A stretch of 64,000 bases of DNA from Aegilops tauschii subsp. strangulata. Taxonomy: Eukaryota > Streptophyta > Magnoliopsida > Poales > Poaceae. Where the stretch lies: the NCBI RefSeq assembly GCF_002575655.3, contig NC_053037.3, positions 49,116,242 through 49,180,241 of the forward strand, read 5' to 3'. Position numbers and translations under genes: made by a program. The first letter of the stretch is position 1. Each line of letters opens with the position of its first letter. Positions 1 through 11,893 of this stretch are shown in pieces. Under the pieces are notes generated by a model that saw only the letters and a program-made list of their open reading frames with translations, was not told the origin of the DNA and did not search any database.

Positions 1-439
1 GCTGATACAGAGGATGATTAAAGACAGAAAGGACAAAGGTTTGTACTAGTTTGTACGGCCGTCGCAAGCTACTAAGGCAAAACAGGCATGAGCACAAACA
101 AGATGCAGAAGGAACTCGATTCGTACCAGCTAATTTGTTTATCTAGGCTACCGTAATTTACCGATAACGTCGGTAGCGCGACTCGACGAACCCTAGAAAG
201 AACCCCTGGCAGGCACGGCAGCTACTGAGAGGGAGGGAACGCACGCGGGCGGAAGGCATCGTGGATGGGGGGCGCACCTGCGACGCGGGAGCCGAAGCGA
301 GAGGAGGAACAGCAGGCACGCCGAAGACGAAGAATCGGAGGGGGAAGAAGCTGGGCGGCGTTCGTGGGGAGGGGAAGAAGAGACAGAGCAAAGGGGGAAA
401 GGGAGGCGAGAAGGACTCGGTTCGGTTGCTTCCCCGGGT

Positions 440-545
440 CGGATTAGCTTACGTGTTACGCCCTGTTTTTTTCCTCTCTTTTTTTTGAGCTGTGTGTGCC
501 CGCCGTGGCTTAAATAAACCGTGGAAATTTTCCAGCCCGGCCGGG
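440..545 (+). promoter_or_regulatory. Core promoter of the LEA2 gene
   Basis: A TATA-like element TAAATAAA lies at 511-518, about 200 bp before the inferred first splice donor. An ACGTG core (ABRE-like) lies at 451-455, and a DRE/CRT core (ACCGAC on the minus strand) at 169-174. ABRE and DRE elements are the known abscisic-acid and dehydration response sites of LEA genes, so they fit the downstream gene, but such short motifs also occur by chance. The transcription start near 545 is inferred from the TATA position only. Confidence 0.4.
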
Positions 546-1890
546 TTACTGTGCATGCGTTCCTCCGCAAACTGCTCCAGTGCTCTCTTCCCCACCGTTT
601 CCCCCTCTTCCTCTTCCTGACGACCTCCTCTCCTCTGGTCGCGTGATCCATCCACTCGCCTCCTCTTCATCTTCTCCATAGACGCATCGCTCCTTTCCGC
701 CTGCATTTCTCAGGTAACACAAGTTTCACTGTTCGCCTTGATCGTCCCGATGTTAAGTGATTGTAATGTGGTTCCCTTTCCTTTTTCCATCATTTGTTTG
801 CCCTTCTTTTCGATGGCCGTCAAATATGTTTCTCAATCTCAGCCGTGGATTCTCTCGGTGTGAGTGTAAATGTGTATGGATTGGTTCATTCATTTTTGTC
901 CGGGACAAGGGGGAGGGGCGACCAAACGTCGTTGGTGTAAGTTAGGGATTGGCCTGGTCATAAGAGGACCGGCCTGGCATAGAATTAGGGATTCTGTTGA
1001 TCCATGAAGATGAATTTTACATAAACTTCATAAACTATTTGGATGTTATTTATAGAAAATTCATATATGTGTTACCCCAAACTCCGTTGACAAAACGATG
1101 TCTAGATGGTGCTTAGGCACGAAGCCTATGCAGGACAAGCAAGAAATTGTCCACTCCAGAATGAATCATTCCATATTAAACTGACACGCCAAATGAGACG
1201 TATTGAACTTTATATTTAATTCAGATGTTTTTTGTGCAAAATTACATGTGCTTTACATGCATGGAACTAAGTATTGAAATCAATCGCCATTATATTTGCC
1301 ATATAATTTGAATGAGTTGATTATCTTATGGCATCTACTTCTACTAGTCCTATTCCAGATGTGCAATACAGCAATAAGCTCTCACTGCTAATGTCAATAA
1401 AAAAATGTCAATAACAAAAGAAAAACACAAAAGTTCCTTCCGAGGTTCTTCTCCGAGGATGGTGGACTATTTTGGATGTGTCTATTTATTGAAATGTATT
1501 GTGTTTAACTTATTTTATGCCAAATTAGTAAATATGTTGGTTGCCAGTGATAAGAAAATACCGAGCCATGATGTCGTGAATACCTAATGGAATCACCTAT
1601 TTCCCTTGATCTAGACATTGTTAGTTTGTTACAAGTGCCCCTCTTAATTAAAGGCAAAACGGGGTAGGGATGTAGTATTGGAATAGTCTTTTTTGTTCTA
1701 AATATGCTAGTTTTATGTATTGCCAAGCTCTAGGTCGTTTCTTGTTTAGGTTTTTTCCATTGATTCTGAAGCTATTTCGTCAGTGTCGTTTTTTCTCTCA
1801 ATGCAATATCATGTAGTTATCCTTAATGTATGTTCTCTAAATTATATTTCTATTAGAAATTGATAAGTAAACTATTGTTTGTATCACAGC
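545..1890 (+). other. 5' UTR exon and long leader intron of the LEA2 gene
   Basis: The pyrimidine-rich leader ends at 713 with a good donor (CAG followed by GTAACA). The intron runs from 714 to 1889 and ends in a T-rich tract and TATCACAG. The next exon starts one base before the ATG at 1891. A 1.2-kb leader intron placed directly before the start codon is common in highly expressed plant genes. No coding sequence is visible inside the intron. The first exon is inferred from splice signals and the TATA position, not from transcript data. Confidence 0.5.
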
Positions 1891-2802
1891 ATGTCATCCT
1901 CTGACAACGCCAAGAAAGCTGACAAAGACCAGGATGAAGGAGAGGGAGGATTCTTCGACAAAGTTAAGGATTTCATCCAAGACATTGGAGAAAAGATTGA
2001 AGACGCAGTCAGCTTTGGAAAGCCTACCGCTGACGTTACTGGAATCCACATACCTCAAATTAGTCTTGAGAAGGTAGAGCTCATCGCTGATGTTCTGATT
2101 ACAAACCCAAACCCTGTACCCATCCCTCTTGTCGACATTGAATACCTTATTGAAAGCGAAGGGAGGAAGCTCATGTCCGGAACAATCCCGGATGCTGGAA
2201 CCATCGAAGCACATGGCTCAGAGACTGTTAAAATCCCCGTGTTGCTCATCTATGATGACATCAAGAGCACATATGGTGACATAAAGCCCGGGAGCATCAT
2301 CCCTTACTTGGTCAAAGTTATTCTCCATGTTGATGTCCCAGTCATCGGCAGGATCTCCTTACCTCTCGAGAAAGCCGGTGAGATCCCAGTGCCTTACAAG
2401 CCAGACGTTGATATTAGCAAGATCAAGTTTGAGAAGTTTTCTTTTGAGGAGGCGACCGCGACTCTACATCTGAATCTCGACAACAAGAATGACTTCGACC
2501 TGGGACTTAATGCCCTGGATTATGAGATCTGGCTCTCCAATGTGAGCATTGCTTCCGCTGAGACGAAAGAGTCTACAAACATTAAGAAGCAGGAAGTAAC
2601 CACCATGACCTTGCCGATCAGCTTCAGGCCTAAGGATTTTGGGTCTGCTATGTGGGATATGATAAGGGGAAAGGGCACTGGTTACACCATAAAAGGGCAT
2701 ATTGATGTGAACACTCCCTTTGGACACATGAAGATACCTATTAGCAGAGAGGGTGGAACAACTCGATTAAAGAAGGAAGATGATGATGACGATAACGATG
2801 AG
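1891..2802 (+). CDS. LEA2-family late embryogenesis abundant / desiccation-related protein
   Basis: The reading frame encodes about 304 residues of a LEA2 (LEA14-like) protein. The N-terminus is acidic and lysine-rich (GGFFDKVKDFIQDIGEKIED). Two tandem WHy/LEA_2 beta-sandwich repeats follow: roughly residues 50-165, with TNPNPVPIPLVDIEY, and 175-290, with NKNDFDLGLNALDYEIWLS. The protein ends in a KKEDDDDDNDE tail. Such proteins are atypical, folded LEA proteins of the cytosol linked to dehydration tolerance; no enzymatic activity is known. No signal peptide or membrane segment is seen. ATG 1891 was chosen because the sequence just before it is a splice acceptor. The frame stays open to 2988, but the acidic tail ends exactly at a donor (GAG then GTATAC at 2803). 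The extra 61 codons do not look like family sequence, so an intron is inferred, with a phase-0 acceptor before TTTTAA (about 2991) or AAGTAA (3153) adding one or two residues. Confidence 0.88.
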
Positions 2803-4350
2803 GTATACTATGTTGGTTTCTATAGTGTTTCATCTACAATTTCCATTAGACATTCATCAAATGTTGACTTGATAAATACTTGCATGTACATTTGGATATC
2901 CATATCACTTGTATCTTACCCAGTGCCATTTTATCTAGGACTAAAAATTGAGGAAACACACTTTCCTGGAGCTGAGTTATTGCTTTGAAGTTTTAACAAA
3001 TGGAGCCATATGACTCGAGAGCACTTTGTATGCTAATCATGTTCTTACATTTGAATCGCTGCTAACTGTGAGAATTTTGAGATATAAAAGATAGTGTAAC
3101 ACTTTTCTCATCTTGACGCTTTTTGTATTTGTGATTCCAATTCGTGGTCAAGAAGTAATTAAGATGTCCAATGGCACAAAGTCATTGTTGTTTGGAGTTT
3201 CTCTAGTCTCTACTATTGCGCTGACATTCCATTATATGGGAAAAAACAATTTACTTCCAAAGAGTCCAAGCAACGAGGAAAATAACTAAGGCGGCACTGG
3301 CATAGAGCCTGCAACCCCCCCCCCCCCCCCCCCCCCCCCCGTCTATGATGGTTGGGGTCACATCTCCAAGATTTGTGTGTATGCAAAAATATAGAGTAGC
3401 AAATGTTATTGGTGTGCCACGGCTTTTTAGTAAGAGAAAGTGCAAAGTCTACTAGTGTACGCTGCTCAATTATATTGTGGTAACCTTGTATTCTTGTGTA
3501 GATGCTTAGAAACGGTCTTATCATAGAGTGAGATGTCCTGTGTGATGGCTTGTGTTCATAGATAGATGAATTTGCCTAAATTAGAAAAGGGAATACTTGG
3601 CACATGCAAGTGTAGGTTGAGGATTGGTACTGGACTTCATTTCTACGCGATAAACATACAAAGTTTGCTATGCGCACTAGTGGTACACAACATAGACACA
3701 AGAAACTAGTTTTACATTATAAAGAAAACACAATGCGGCAAGTCCGAGCCTTCCATTTTACTCCTCTACTGTCGGCGACTACACCCAAGTCGTTGACCTA
3801 CAGGGTTGTGAAGGTGATGGGGCTGACCATGCGTGAGCGGCGACGTCGTCCTGGCACGCGCAGGGGAGGCGAGGTGCGGGAGGAGACGAGGGGGAGGAGA
3901 GGCAATGGTGACGCAGGCTTGATGGCGTCCGCTTGTGGTGGGTCGGCGTGACGCGCAGTGGCAGCGCTGGGCAATCGAGACTCGGTCCCTGACATGCACC
4001 CCTCATCCAAAAGGAGAAAGAGATAGAGAGAGTGGGAAGAAAGAAATGTTGTTGGGAATGTGGCTTTGATGGGTGCCGGACAATTCGGACATAAGATTAG
4101 GCTTTTTTCCTTCTCTTTCCTGTACGGGTTGTCCACATGGTTGGTTGTAGATACTCTAAGAAACATAATTAAGGGAATACATAAGCTCTAATAGGATGTT
4201 TTTAGGGTAAGATGATGATTTTTATGAGAGCAACGACTGTCCTAGTCAACAATGCATGGTTTAATCGGATAGTAACAGGCGCCGCCTTGACCCGTGCAGG
4301 TTGAATCGAGCCACCATATTTGACGCAAAACCTATATTTATTTTCTTATA
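2803..4350. other. Intergenic stretch downstream of the LEA2 gene
   Basis: The first 350 bases are probably the last intron and 3' UTR of the LEA2 gene. Beyond that I see no conserved gene: the ORFs here are short, overlap each other on both strands and lack recognisable domains. A GC-rich patch at 3830-3970 looks like a decayed repeat. Confidence 0.4.
3315..3340. repeat. Poly-C homopolymer, 26 bp
   Basis: An uninterrupted run of 26 cytosines follows GCAA. Its exact length is likely unreliable in any assembly. It causes poly-glycine in the minus-strand translations, which should not be taken as genes. Confidence 0.95.
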
Positions 4351-4479
4351 GCGAGTGCATCGTCTGTCGCGCTTAAAGCTTTCCCCCTGCCGTGTAGTTA
4401 CTGTGCCAGCCCATTTTCTTCTTTGCTTTGAGCGAGGCGACTTCTTCTCCTTTTCGATCGAGATGTGGTGGTCGACGTA

Positions 4480-4865
4480 CTGGTTGCTTCCGGGTTTCCC
4501 CCTTTTTCTATTTTCTTTTACTTTTTTCCGGTTCCCTTTGTTTCTTCATCTTTTTTCATTTTCTGCCTTTCTTAGTTTTTTCACCGATTTTTTCGTTTCT
4601 TTCACTGTTTTCATTTTTTCTTTCATTTTTCTTTGTTTCTTTTCTTGGCTTCTACTTTTTTTCTTTTCATTATTTCTTCATTTTTTTCTTTCTGGATTTT
4701 CATTGGTTTTCTTATTTCTTTTTGTTCCTTTCTCGGTTTTCTCTATTTTCATTTTTTGCATTGGTTTTCTTTATTGTTTTAGATTTTCTTTGTTTTTCAT
4801 CCGGGTTTTTATTGTGTTTCTTCATTTTTATTAGTTTCCTTATCAATTTTCATCGGTTACCTTTG
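4480..4865. repeat. T-rich low-complexity tract
   Basis: Nearly 400 bp are made of TTTTC/TTTCTTT-like words. The phenylalanine-rich open frames across it are a by-product of this composition. A comparable A-rich mirror (AAGAAGAAAG words) sits at 5640-5745 inside the adjacent Mutator-like element, so the tract may be a remnant of a related element, but no ends were found. Confidence 0.7.
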
Positions 4866-4942
4866 TCTTCAACCCATGTCAATTCTTTTCAGTACACAAT
4901 TCAGTATTGGTGCGGAGGGCCATCTAACCAATCAATCGAGGG

Positions 4943-5936
4943 GGGAGCTCCTGTTCGACGCTCGCTGCGTCAAACAGTCCAGCAATCGCACAGGCGCGCT
5001 ATCTGTTGGGCCGGCCCATATAGCAAGCGATGCACTGTAGCGAGCGGGGTCACTGCAGAGAGTAGGCTACTGTAGCAGACGGGCTTTGTATGTCCAGTGT
5101 CCTGTAGCGACCGACTTTTAGTGGTTTAAAAATTTCAACCTTTTTTTATAAAACGAATATTTTTTGAGAACGCTAACAATTTTCGAAATTTCTGAACATT
5201 TTTTAAAATTCCGTATATTTTTTGAGACCTAGAAACAGTTTTTTAAATCCAAACTTTTTATTAAAAAGCGAACATTTTCTGAAACTCCCGAACAAAAATT
5301 GAAACACGAACATATTTTTGGAAATTGTGAACAATTCTTTAAATAGAAACATTTTTTGAAACTCCCAAAAAAAATTGAAAGCATGAACATTTTTTGGAAA
5401 CCGGCGAACAAATTTTGAAAATGGGAACATTTTTTGAAACTCCTAAACACAATTTGAAAAGTTGAACATTTTTTGAACTTATGGATTTTTTTTGAAAAGT
5501 GAACACTTTTTTTATAATATGCGAATTTTTTTCGAAAATGAAGAACATATTTTGTATTTGTGAAAATATTAATAACAAGAACTTTTTTGAACTTCTAAAA
5601 ACATTTTTAGAATTTTAGAAAATAATTTGAAATTCTGAAGAACAAAAAGAAAATTAAAAAAGAAGAAAAAGGAATTCAAAAATGAAATAAACAAACAGAA
5701 AAAGAAGAAAGAAAAAGAAAAAAAGAAACAGAAACAGAAAAACTAGTGAAAAAACGGTTCAAGAAGCTTCTAGAAGGTTCCCAAAACCGTCAGGAACCTT
5801 CCAGAATGTTCCAAAAACCGGACACTGTAGCACGTGGGAAATCTCTAACTGGGCCGGCCCATCTTGATCGCTAGCTCTCTCGCCTCTGTCCGAAGCAGCG
5901 GCAACTTGACGCAACGAGCGTCCGTTAGGATTTTCC
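4943..5936. mobile_element. Non-autonomous Mutator-like element (MULE), 994 bp
   Basis: The element begins GGGAGCTCCTGTTCGACGCT. The reverse complement of its right end begins GGAAAATCCTAACGGACGCT, and the two ends match imperfectly over about 31 bp with the shared core GACGCTCG(C/T)TGCGTCAA. The 9-mer AATCGAGGG flanks it directly at 4934-4942 and 5937-5945, the target duplication length of the Mutator superfamily. The interior is AT-rich with repeated GAACATTTTTTGAAA words, GGTTCCNNAACCG palindromes and CACTGTAGC motifs. No transposase is encoded, so it must have been moved in trans. One caution is that AATCGAGG recurs three more times just downstream (about 5972, 6030, 6060), which weakens the target duplication as evidence. 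The right end lies 178 bp upstream of the PUS3 start codon. Confidence 0.78.
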
Positions 5937-6113
5937 AATCGAGGGAGCCCTAGAAAAAAAAAAACCAATCAATCGAGGCCGGGTTTGGTGCTATCGGCCT
6001 CAACATCCAACACCGCTCCGCCCCCAAATCAATCGAGGCCCATCTACTAAAAAAAAAAACAATCGAGGCCCTTCTCTTGCCGGGCGAGGCTAGGGCTCCG
6101 ATAGTGGGGCGCC

Positions 6114-9100
6114 ATGGCGGCGGGTGACGGCGGCGACACGGCGGCGCTGCCGACGGAAGTCGCCGCACTCCGGCTGCGCATACTGGTGCGGAGTACTAGC
6201 TGTTGCTGTGCTATCCCCCCACCCCCCCTCTCTCGTGCTTTTGGTTAATTGGTATGTTTTGGTGAATTCGATCTGGTTAGGAGTTGGAGAGGGAGAACCA
6301 GAGGCTCGCCCAGATTGTTTCCACCTGTAGCTGCAGCTCCAAGGTAAGACAAAGAAGCTTCAAGCGGTTTCATTCCTTTACGCAGATGACAGCTTTGGCT
6401 GATTACTCCTCTTGCCATTGTTACGAACGATGATTGCCATGCCACTTACGGCTATTCTGTTCAGTCACTAGTGTTGTTGGAGGGCAGAGATTAAGGAGAG
6501 CTCTGCATATTGCTAAGTATGAGCTCCGGATCTGAAGTCCTGGATTTTATGTGAATGATATTGCCAATTGCTTTTGTGCTGTATATGAGCTCTTTGCCAA
6601 GTAAATTTGATAATTCTTAGTGTCATCAGGACTCCATAGTGTCTTCACATATGCATACCCAATTAGTATAATGGCAGTAATGTAAATGTGACTACATCAT
6701 GCACATAACAAATTTGAAGTTAAACGCTGTTAATTGTTATGCAGCAATACTTGCATAAGTTTACGAGCTGGAATGATGTTGATGCTTGTTACGTAACATC
6801 AAATTATTGATTTGTCGATGCTTTGTTAACTTTCTACTTTTATAGGAGGACAATATACCGTCTTCTTTAGCTGAGAGCTGTGATCAACAAGTACAGAAGA
6901 ATGTAAAATCACACGAAAGTAGAACCTCAGACCATGGTGTAAGTCTTCCGTTCGATCACATGACGATATCTACTGAAAATCAAGTACCGGTACACATTCT
7001 GAAACGAACTATCATATACATAACTTTGCTTTCTGTCTGATCTAACTCGTGCATATGCATCTGACTTATAGTGCAATGTTAAAGGGGAAGGGCATGATGA
7101 TTTATCTAAAATTCGAAGGAAGCATTCTAAAAGAACAGGTATAACTTAAGACATGTTAATTGCATTAATTATAAGGCACTTTTTTTATGAACTCTGTCAG
7201 TTTTTTGTTTGCCACTCGATTAGATAGAAATTAAGTTCAGTATGTATTTATTGATATTAACGGGATATACTCTCCGCCTCAGGTATTTGAAAATCAGTGA
7301 TTTTTTGTTTACCTCACAGGTCACCAAGTAGGGAATGTAAGCCACTGCCAAAAGCGACTAATTGCTCTGAAAATCATGTACTTCGGCCAGAGGTGTGATT
7401 GTATTTCCAACAGGAAGTCAATGCTTAGTTTGCACTGTATTTTTGACTATTACGTGAAATTCTACTGACACCTGCATCTGCTCTCTGTTCTTTGCTATTT
7501 CTGTCTGTAACCCTTTTGGTAGTGCTTAGTCCCTTCTTCATGTTTTTCTTCAACTACCGTTGTTCTTGTGCAGATTCTATGGCTTTGCTTCAGAAGCCCA
7601 CACAGAGCCGACGGTTGAGGTAATTCTCCTATGAACTATTTCTTTGCTTTTTCCAAAGGCATCTAAGGTTTTCTTAAGGGCTTCTATCTTGGTCCTCTCA
7701 GTCTGAGATTTTCAAAGCAATTGAAAGAGCAAGACTACTGGTTGGAAGTAGGGAAGATTCATGCTATTCTAGGTGTGGAAGAACTGACAAAGGAGTTTCT
7801 GCCACTGGACAGGTAACTGCATTTGTGTAGGTAGCTCAATGTTGGACTGCCAGCTCACACATGATAATTATGTATTATTCAAGTTCTTGTCTCGTATATG
7901 CTTACATTACTGATAGTACTAGCTCATATATGTTCCAGAGTTATTTTTATATCTTATTTTTATGTTTAAGTAGCACTTTCAAGTGTGTAACAGAAATCGT
8001 GTCTTTTGAAGGTATTGCTACTGTTTATAGAATGTTATGTGCAGAAGTACATGAGCACCTATGTGATTAGATCGCTGTAATGTCACAATTATGTAGTTGA
8101 CATCTTGAAATTAGGACAATACATTTTTTAGAAACAACGAAGATATTTTTTAGCTCGGGCCTTAAGCTAATTAGAGTTAAGATCTACAACTGTTGATTTC
8201 TTTGGATTGTTAGGCCTCTATATAAAGGGGATACTCTATGAGGAACGAATTAAGCAGACCATAAACCAATCATATTCATGGTCTCTTTGTCAAGGTTCCG
8301 CCGTCCCTACTGTGGTACCTATCCTACAACTTTGTGAGCAGGAAGCTCTGGATAGAAACAATTTTATCAGACTCCTTGCTCAATTTTTTGTTTGTCAGGA
8401 AATCTTGGGGAAAATAACTAGTGTTCCTTTGTCTCCATGATGCAATTACCATTGTTGTTTTTTAACAAAAACATTGGTACAGAAGACAGTAACATAATAT
8501 CTAATATGTAAAGAAGTAACCTATGCCTAAGCATGCAGTACCCCACATGTTACACTCAATGTGGGTGACTTGTAGTGAAATAAAACATTATTTGTTAGCA
8601 TATTCATTCATGTTTTTTTCCTAAGCGCATCGATGGTTTAAACAATGCGTTAATTACACAGTATATCTCTGAAACAAAATGGGCATGTCATGTTACAAAC
8701 TTACAATGTCCATGCACAAATAAACTAGCCATAGAGTGGGTACCCTATGCGTAGGTACAGAGCTGACCCTTATCAGGATAATAGTGCGGAAGTACTATTC
8801 AAGGCCAATGCTATGTTATTAACATGTGACTGATCCATAAACTTCTTTAATGATTGGTGAAAGATGTAAAAGGTTTATGCATGTCCGTAAAGAGAGATCT
8901 GAAGGACTGGAATATCACCAAAGAACTAACCGTGGATAGGGGTGCGTGGAAGTTAGCTATCCACGTGCCAGAACCATGACTAGGTTTCAAGATCTTATGG
9001 GTTTTAACTCTAGCCTAGCCCAACTTATCTCGGACTGAAAGGCTTTATTGTTATGCATCCTGCATGTCATATTCTTTTAGGTACGGAAAGAGAGTGTTGT

Positions 9101-11893
9101 TTTGGAGTTGTGCAGAAATTAGTGCTTTTTTGGAAATACAATTTTGTCTATGAACTAAGACTCCATGTTGCAACATGCAGGTAATATCCTTATATCTCCG
9201 ATCAAATTTAAAAGATGCAGGAGAGAATATATTGGGTGAAAGATCTGGTATGCTTCTGCCTTCTTGTAACTCTCCATAATAGTGAAAGCAACAAATAAAT
9301 CAATGTCATAATCTTTGTTGCTCAATCAAATTGTTACCTTGATAATAGATAAGTCTCTAGCATTCTCCTATTATAATAAAATGTAAGCTCAGTTTGCGGT
9401 TGCTAAACTGTGCTGTTCTGTGCTTATTTTGTACTCCCTCCGTCCAGAAATACTCGTCGGAGGAATGGATGTATCTAGATGTATTTTAGTTCTAGATACA
9501 TTCATTTTTATGCATTTCTTCGACAAGTATTTCCGGACGGAGGGAGTAATCTGTTTTTAAAGTTAGCCACAAAAGTACACAAAAGCGGATCAAATAAACA
9601 CTAAAACAGGAAAAAGCTGCTTGGACAAATGGGATTATCATTATCCACCGCAATACCAAATGCAATCATAATATGTTATTTTCATGGTAGTTTTCATCAT
9701 TCAAAGTCAGACGTCTCACTAACATCTTTCACATCCATGCAATCATCCTCTGCCAGACTAAAAATTGTGCTTTGTTCCTTTCAGAAATCGATTATGTAAG
9801 TGTATTGAATAGAAATCTTCCACGAGATATACGTGTAATAGGTTGGTGTCCTGTTGCAGCAGACTTTCTTGCAAGGTTAGCTTGAATTCTATGTTTAGTA
9901 CTTTTTTGGTTGCTGAGTGTAAGAGACGTTCTTACCCAAATGGCTTCGACAAAAGATTAGATGTTTCTTCCTTGCTTCTTCCCTCTTTTCTTATCTCCCT
10001 TTTTGATCATGCTATTTATTACCTAGTTGTACTCTGTTCCTGAGTAATTGGAATTTGATTTCCTGACCCACTTCTTTTTTTGCAGATTCTCCTGTTTGGG
10101 TAGGGAATATAAATACCTGTTTTGGAAGCGGGCTTTGGATGTATCGGTAACCATGTTAGCCTTGATTTCTGTCCTTTGCTACATTTGCCATTTTTACCGA
10201 GCCATTGACTTTAAATTGTCAACAGAAAATGCAGAAAGCTGCATTTAAATTCATTGGGGAACATGACTTCAGGAATTTCTGTAAGATGGATGCAGCAAAC
10301 GTGAGCAACTACAAGCGATACATTACAGATTTTAATATTTCTGCTTGTGACCAAAGGTTAAATTGCATTTCGCTCAAACTCTCCCTTCTTTCTAGTTACA
10401 AACATGTGATGCATGTAATACCTGAACTAAATAATGGAAGTGCTCTGTATTTTCAAGGTCCAACCATGATGAGCTGTGGTCCATGAATATCAGGGGTAGC
10501 GCCTTTCTGTGGCATCAAGTTCGTTGCATGGCAGCTGTTCTGTTTTTTGTAGGTCAAGGCCTTGAATCACCTTGTGTGAGTATTTTTTTCCTCTTTCTGA
10601 AGCTTCCTTTTATTTTTTCGAACAGTGAAGTGAATTACACAATTGAACTTGGCGCAGAAGTTCCTTTGTGTCATTTGTTTGGATTATTTACATTCGGTAG
10701 CTCGTTTATTTTGGTACAGGTAGTTGACTCATTGCTGGATATTACCAAGACTCCTAGAAAACCTCAATATACAATGGCACCAGAGCTTCCATTGATTCTA
10801 CGATCTTGTCTATTCGATGGAGTCAGCTTCATGTGTTCATCAGGTATGTCTCTGAAAATTTGGCGTTTGACTCTATACCTTCCAGGGAGCATTTTCAGCC
10901 TTGAAATATAGTTGTACTATTGATCTGCTAACATCATGTCTTCATTCCTTGCTCGGTGAACTCTGTGATTTTCCTGCTGCTTCCAGTATATGGATTATAT
11001 TGTAAAAAATAGTGAGATTTTAGATCACTGTGAGCATCATATCATCCTTTTTTGATTAATTATGCATGCATCCTTGAGAATGAAATAAGATTTAACAGCA
11101 GTGGGATAGCATTGCCTGACAGTAAATGAAATATACTCGTCTCATATAACTTATGACCATGACATAATATTTTCACAAAAATGGAACCTTCATTTCGGAA
11201 ATACTTGGTGTCAGTTCTGTTATATTGAGTAAAGTGAAGACCGTCTAGGGTTTTTATTATCTATCTGCAATAATTCTATTTTTTGTGTGACATAACTAAT
11301 TCCAGTGTGCTTTATTCCTGTTTAGATGCCAGTCAGGCTTTGATTGAACACTTGAAGGATGAACACCATCAGTATATGCTCCAAGCTGCCATATTTGATG
11401 AGGCTTTGACCTGTTTATCTATTCCAGGTACATACATTTAGATCTTTGTGTAACTTTGCTGTAATATTTTTGTGTTCTGAAAGGAGTTAGATGTAAATGC
11501 AGAGCCTAATCCACTTGAACACCCTAAGAAGAAGAGAAAACACATCCCTCTCCTGTCACGGGAAGCTGAACGTAAGTTTTTTATCGTGTGAATTTGCAAA
11601 ACATTTTTCGTCTTTACATCTTTTACAAGCGAACCAGTGCTGTCTTAACACCAGTCTCTGTCAAGAGTCAACACTCTTCAACTTTCTAACAGTTTGCTAT
11701 AACATCTCCAATGATGTATGCATAATTATCCTGTTCAGCATCAACGCTTGATAACCTCTTTATTTCGACGCATTTGATTTCAACCCTCTTATTTGTACTT
11801 TGCATGTGAAAATGCATTTGCTAATACTTTCACGTTCCAGCTTCTTACGAGGAACGCAGAGCAAGAGTCAAAGCTAAGTCAGCAAATGTGTAG
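6114..11893 (+). CDS. PUS3: tRNA pseudouridine(38/39) synthase, DEG1/PUS3 type, 16 exons
   Basis: Coding exons: 6114-6185, 6281-6343, 6846-6938, 7072-7138, 7320-7392, 7574-7619, 7702-7812, 9181-9247, 9785-9875, 10086-10146, 10226-10356, 10458-10575, 10720-10843, 11326-11427, 11503-11571, 11841-11893. All junctions keep phase and have GT-AG ends, giving 446 residues. A short N-terminal coiled coil (LRLRILELERENQRLAQI) precedes the TruA-like catalytic fold. Key motifs are KIMYFGQRFYGFASE, SRCGRTDKGVSATGQ with the catalytic Asp in RTDKG, IGWCPVAADFLARFSC, REYKYLFW, GEHDFRNFCKMDAANV and SAFLWHQVRCMAAVLFFVGQG. These match the eukaryotic DEG1/PUS3 branch, which isomerises uridines 38 and 39 in the tRNA anticodon arm. 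A basic KKKRKH stretch near the C-terminus could be a nuclear signal. ATG 6114 is the first in-frame start and has a good context (GCCATGGCG). Intron 7 (1368 bp) is the longest and intron 8 carries a MITE. Confidence 0.95.
9432..9548. mobile_element. Stowaway MITE in intron 8 of PUS3
   Basis: A 117-bp palindromic element (TA included) reads TACTCCCTCCGTCC at the left and GGACGGAGGGAGTA at the right, with TA at both ends. The arms fold onto each other over most of the length (TAGATGTATTTTAGTTC centre). It is a Tc1/Mariner-type Stowaway MITE with no coding capacity, and it lies well inside the intron, away from the splice sites. Confidence 0.95.

Noticed and set aside
2803..2988. Open continuation of the LEA2 frame for 61 more codons.
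   Set aside because: It follows a good splice donor right after the conserved acidic tail, is AT-rich and has no LEA2 similarity, so it is taken as intron.
4355..5075. Phenylalanine-rich ORFs of 159 and 215 codons resembling membrane proteins.
   Set aside because: They are translations of a T-rich low-complexity tract and of the start of the Mutator-like element.
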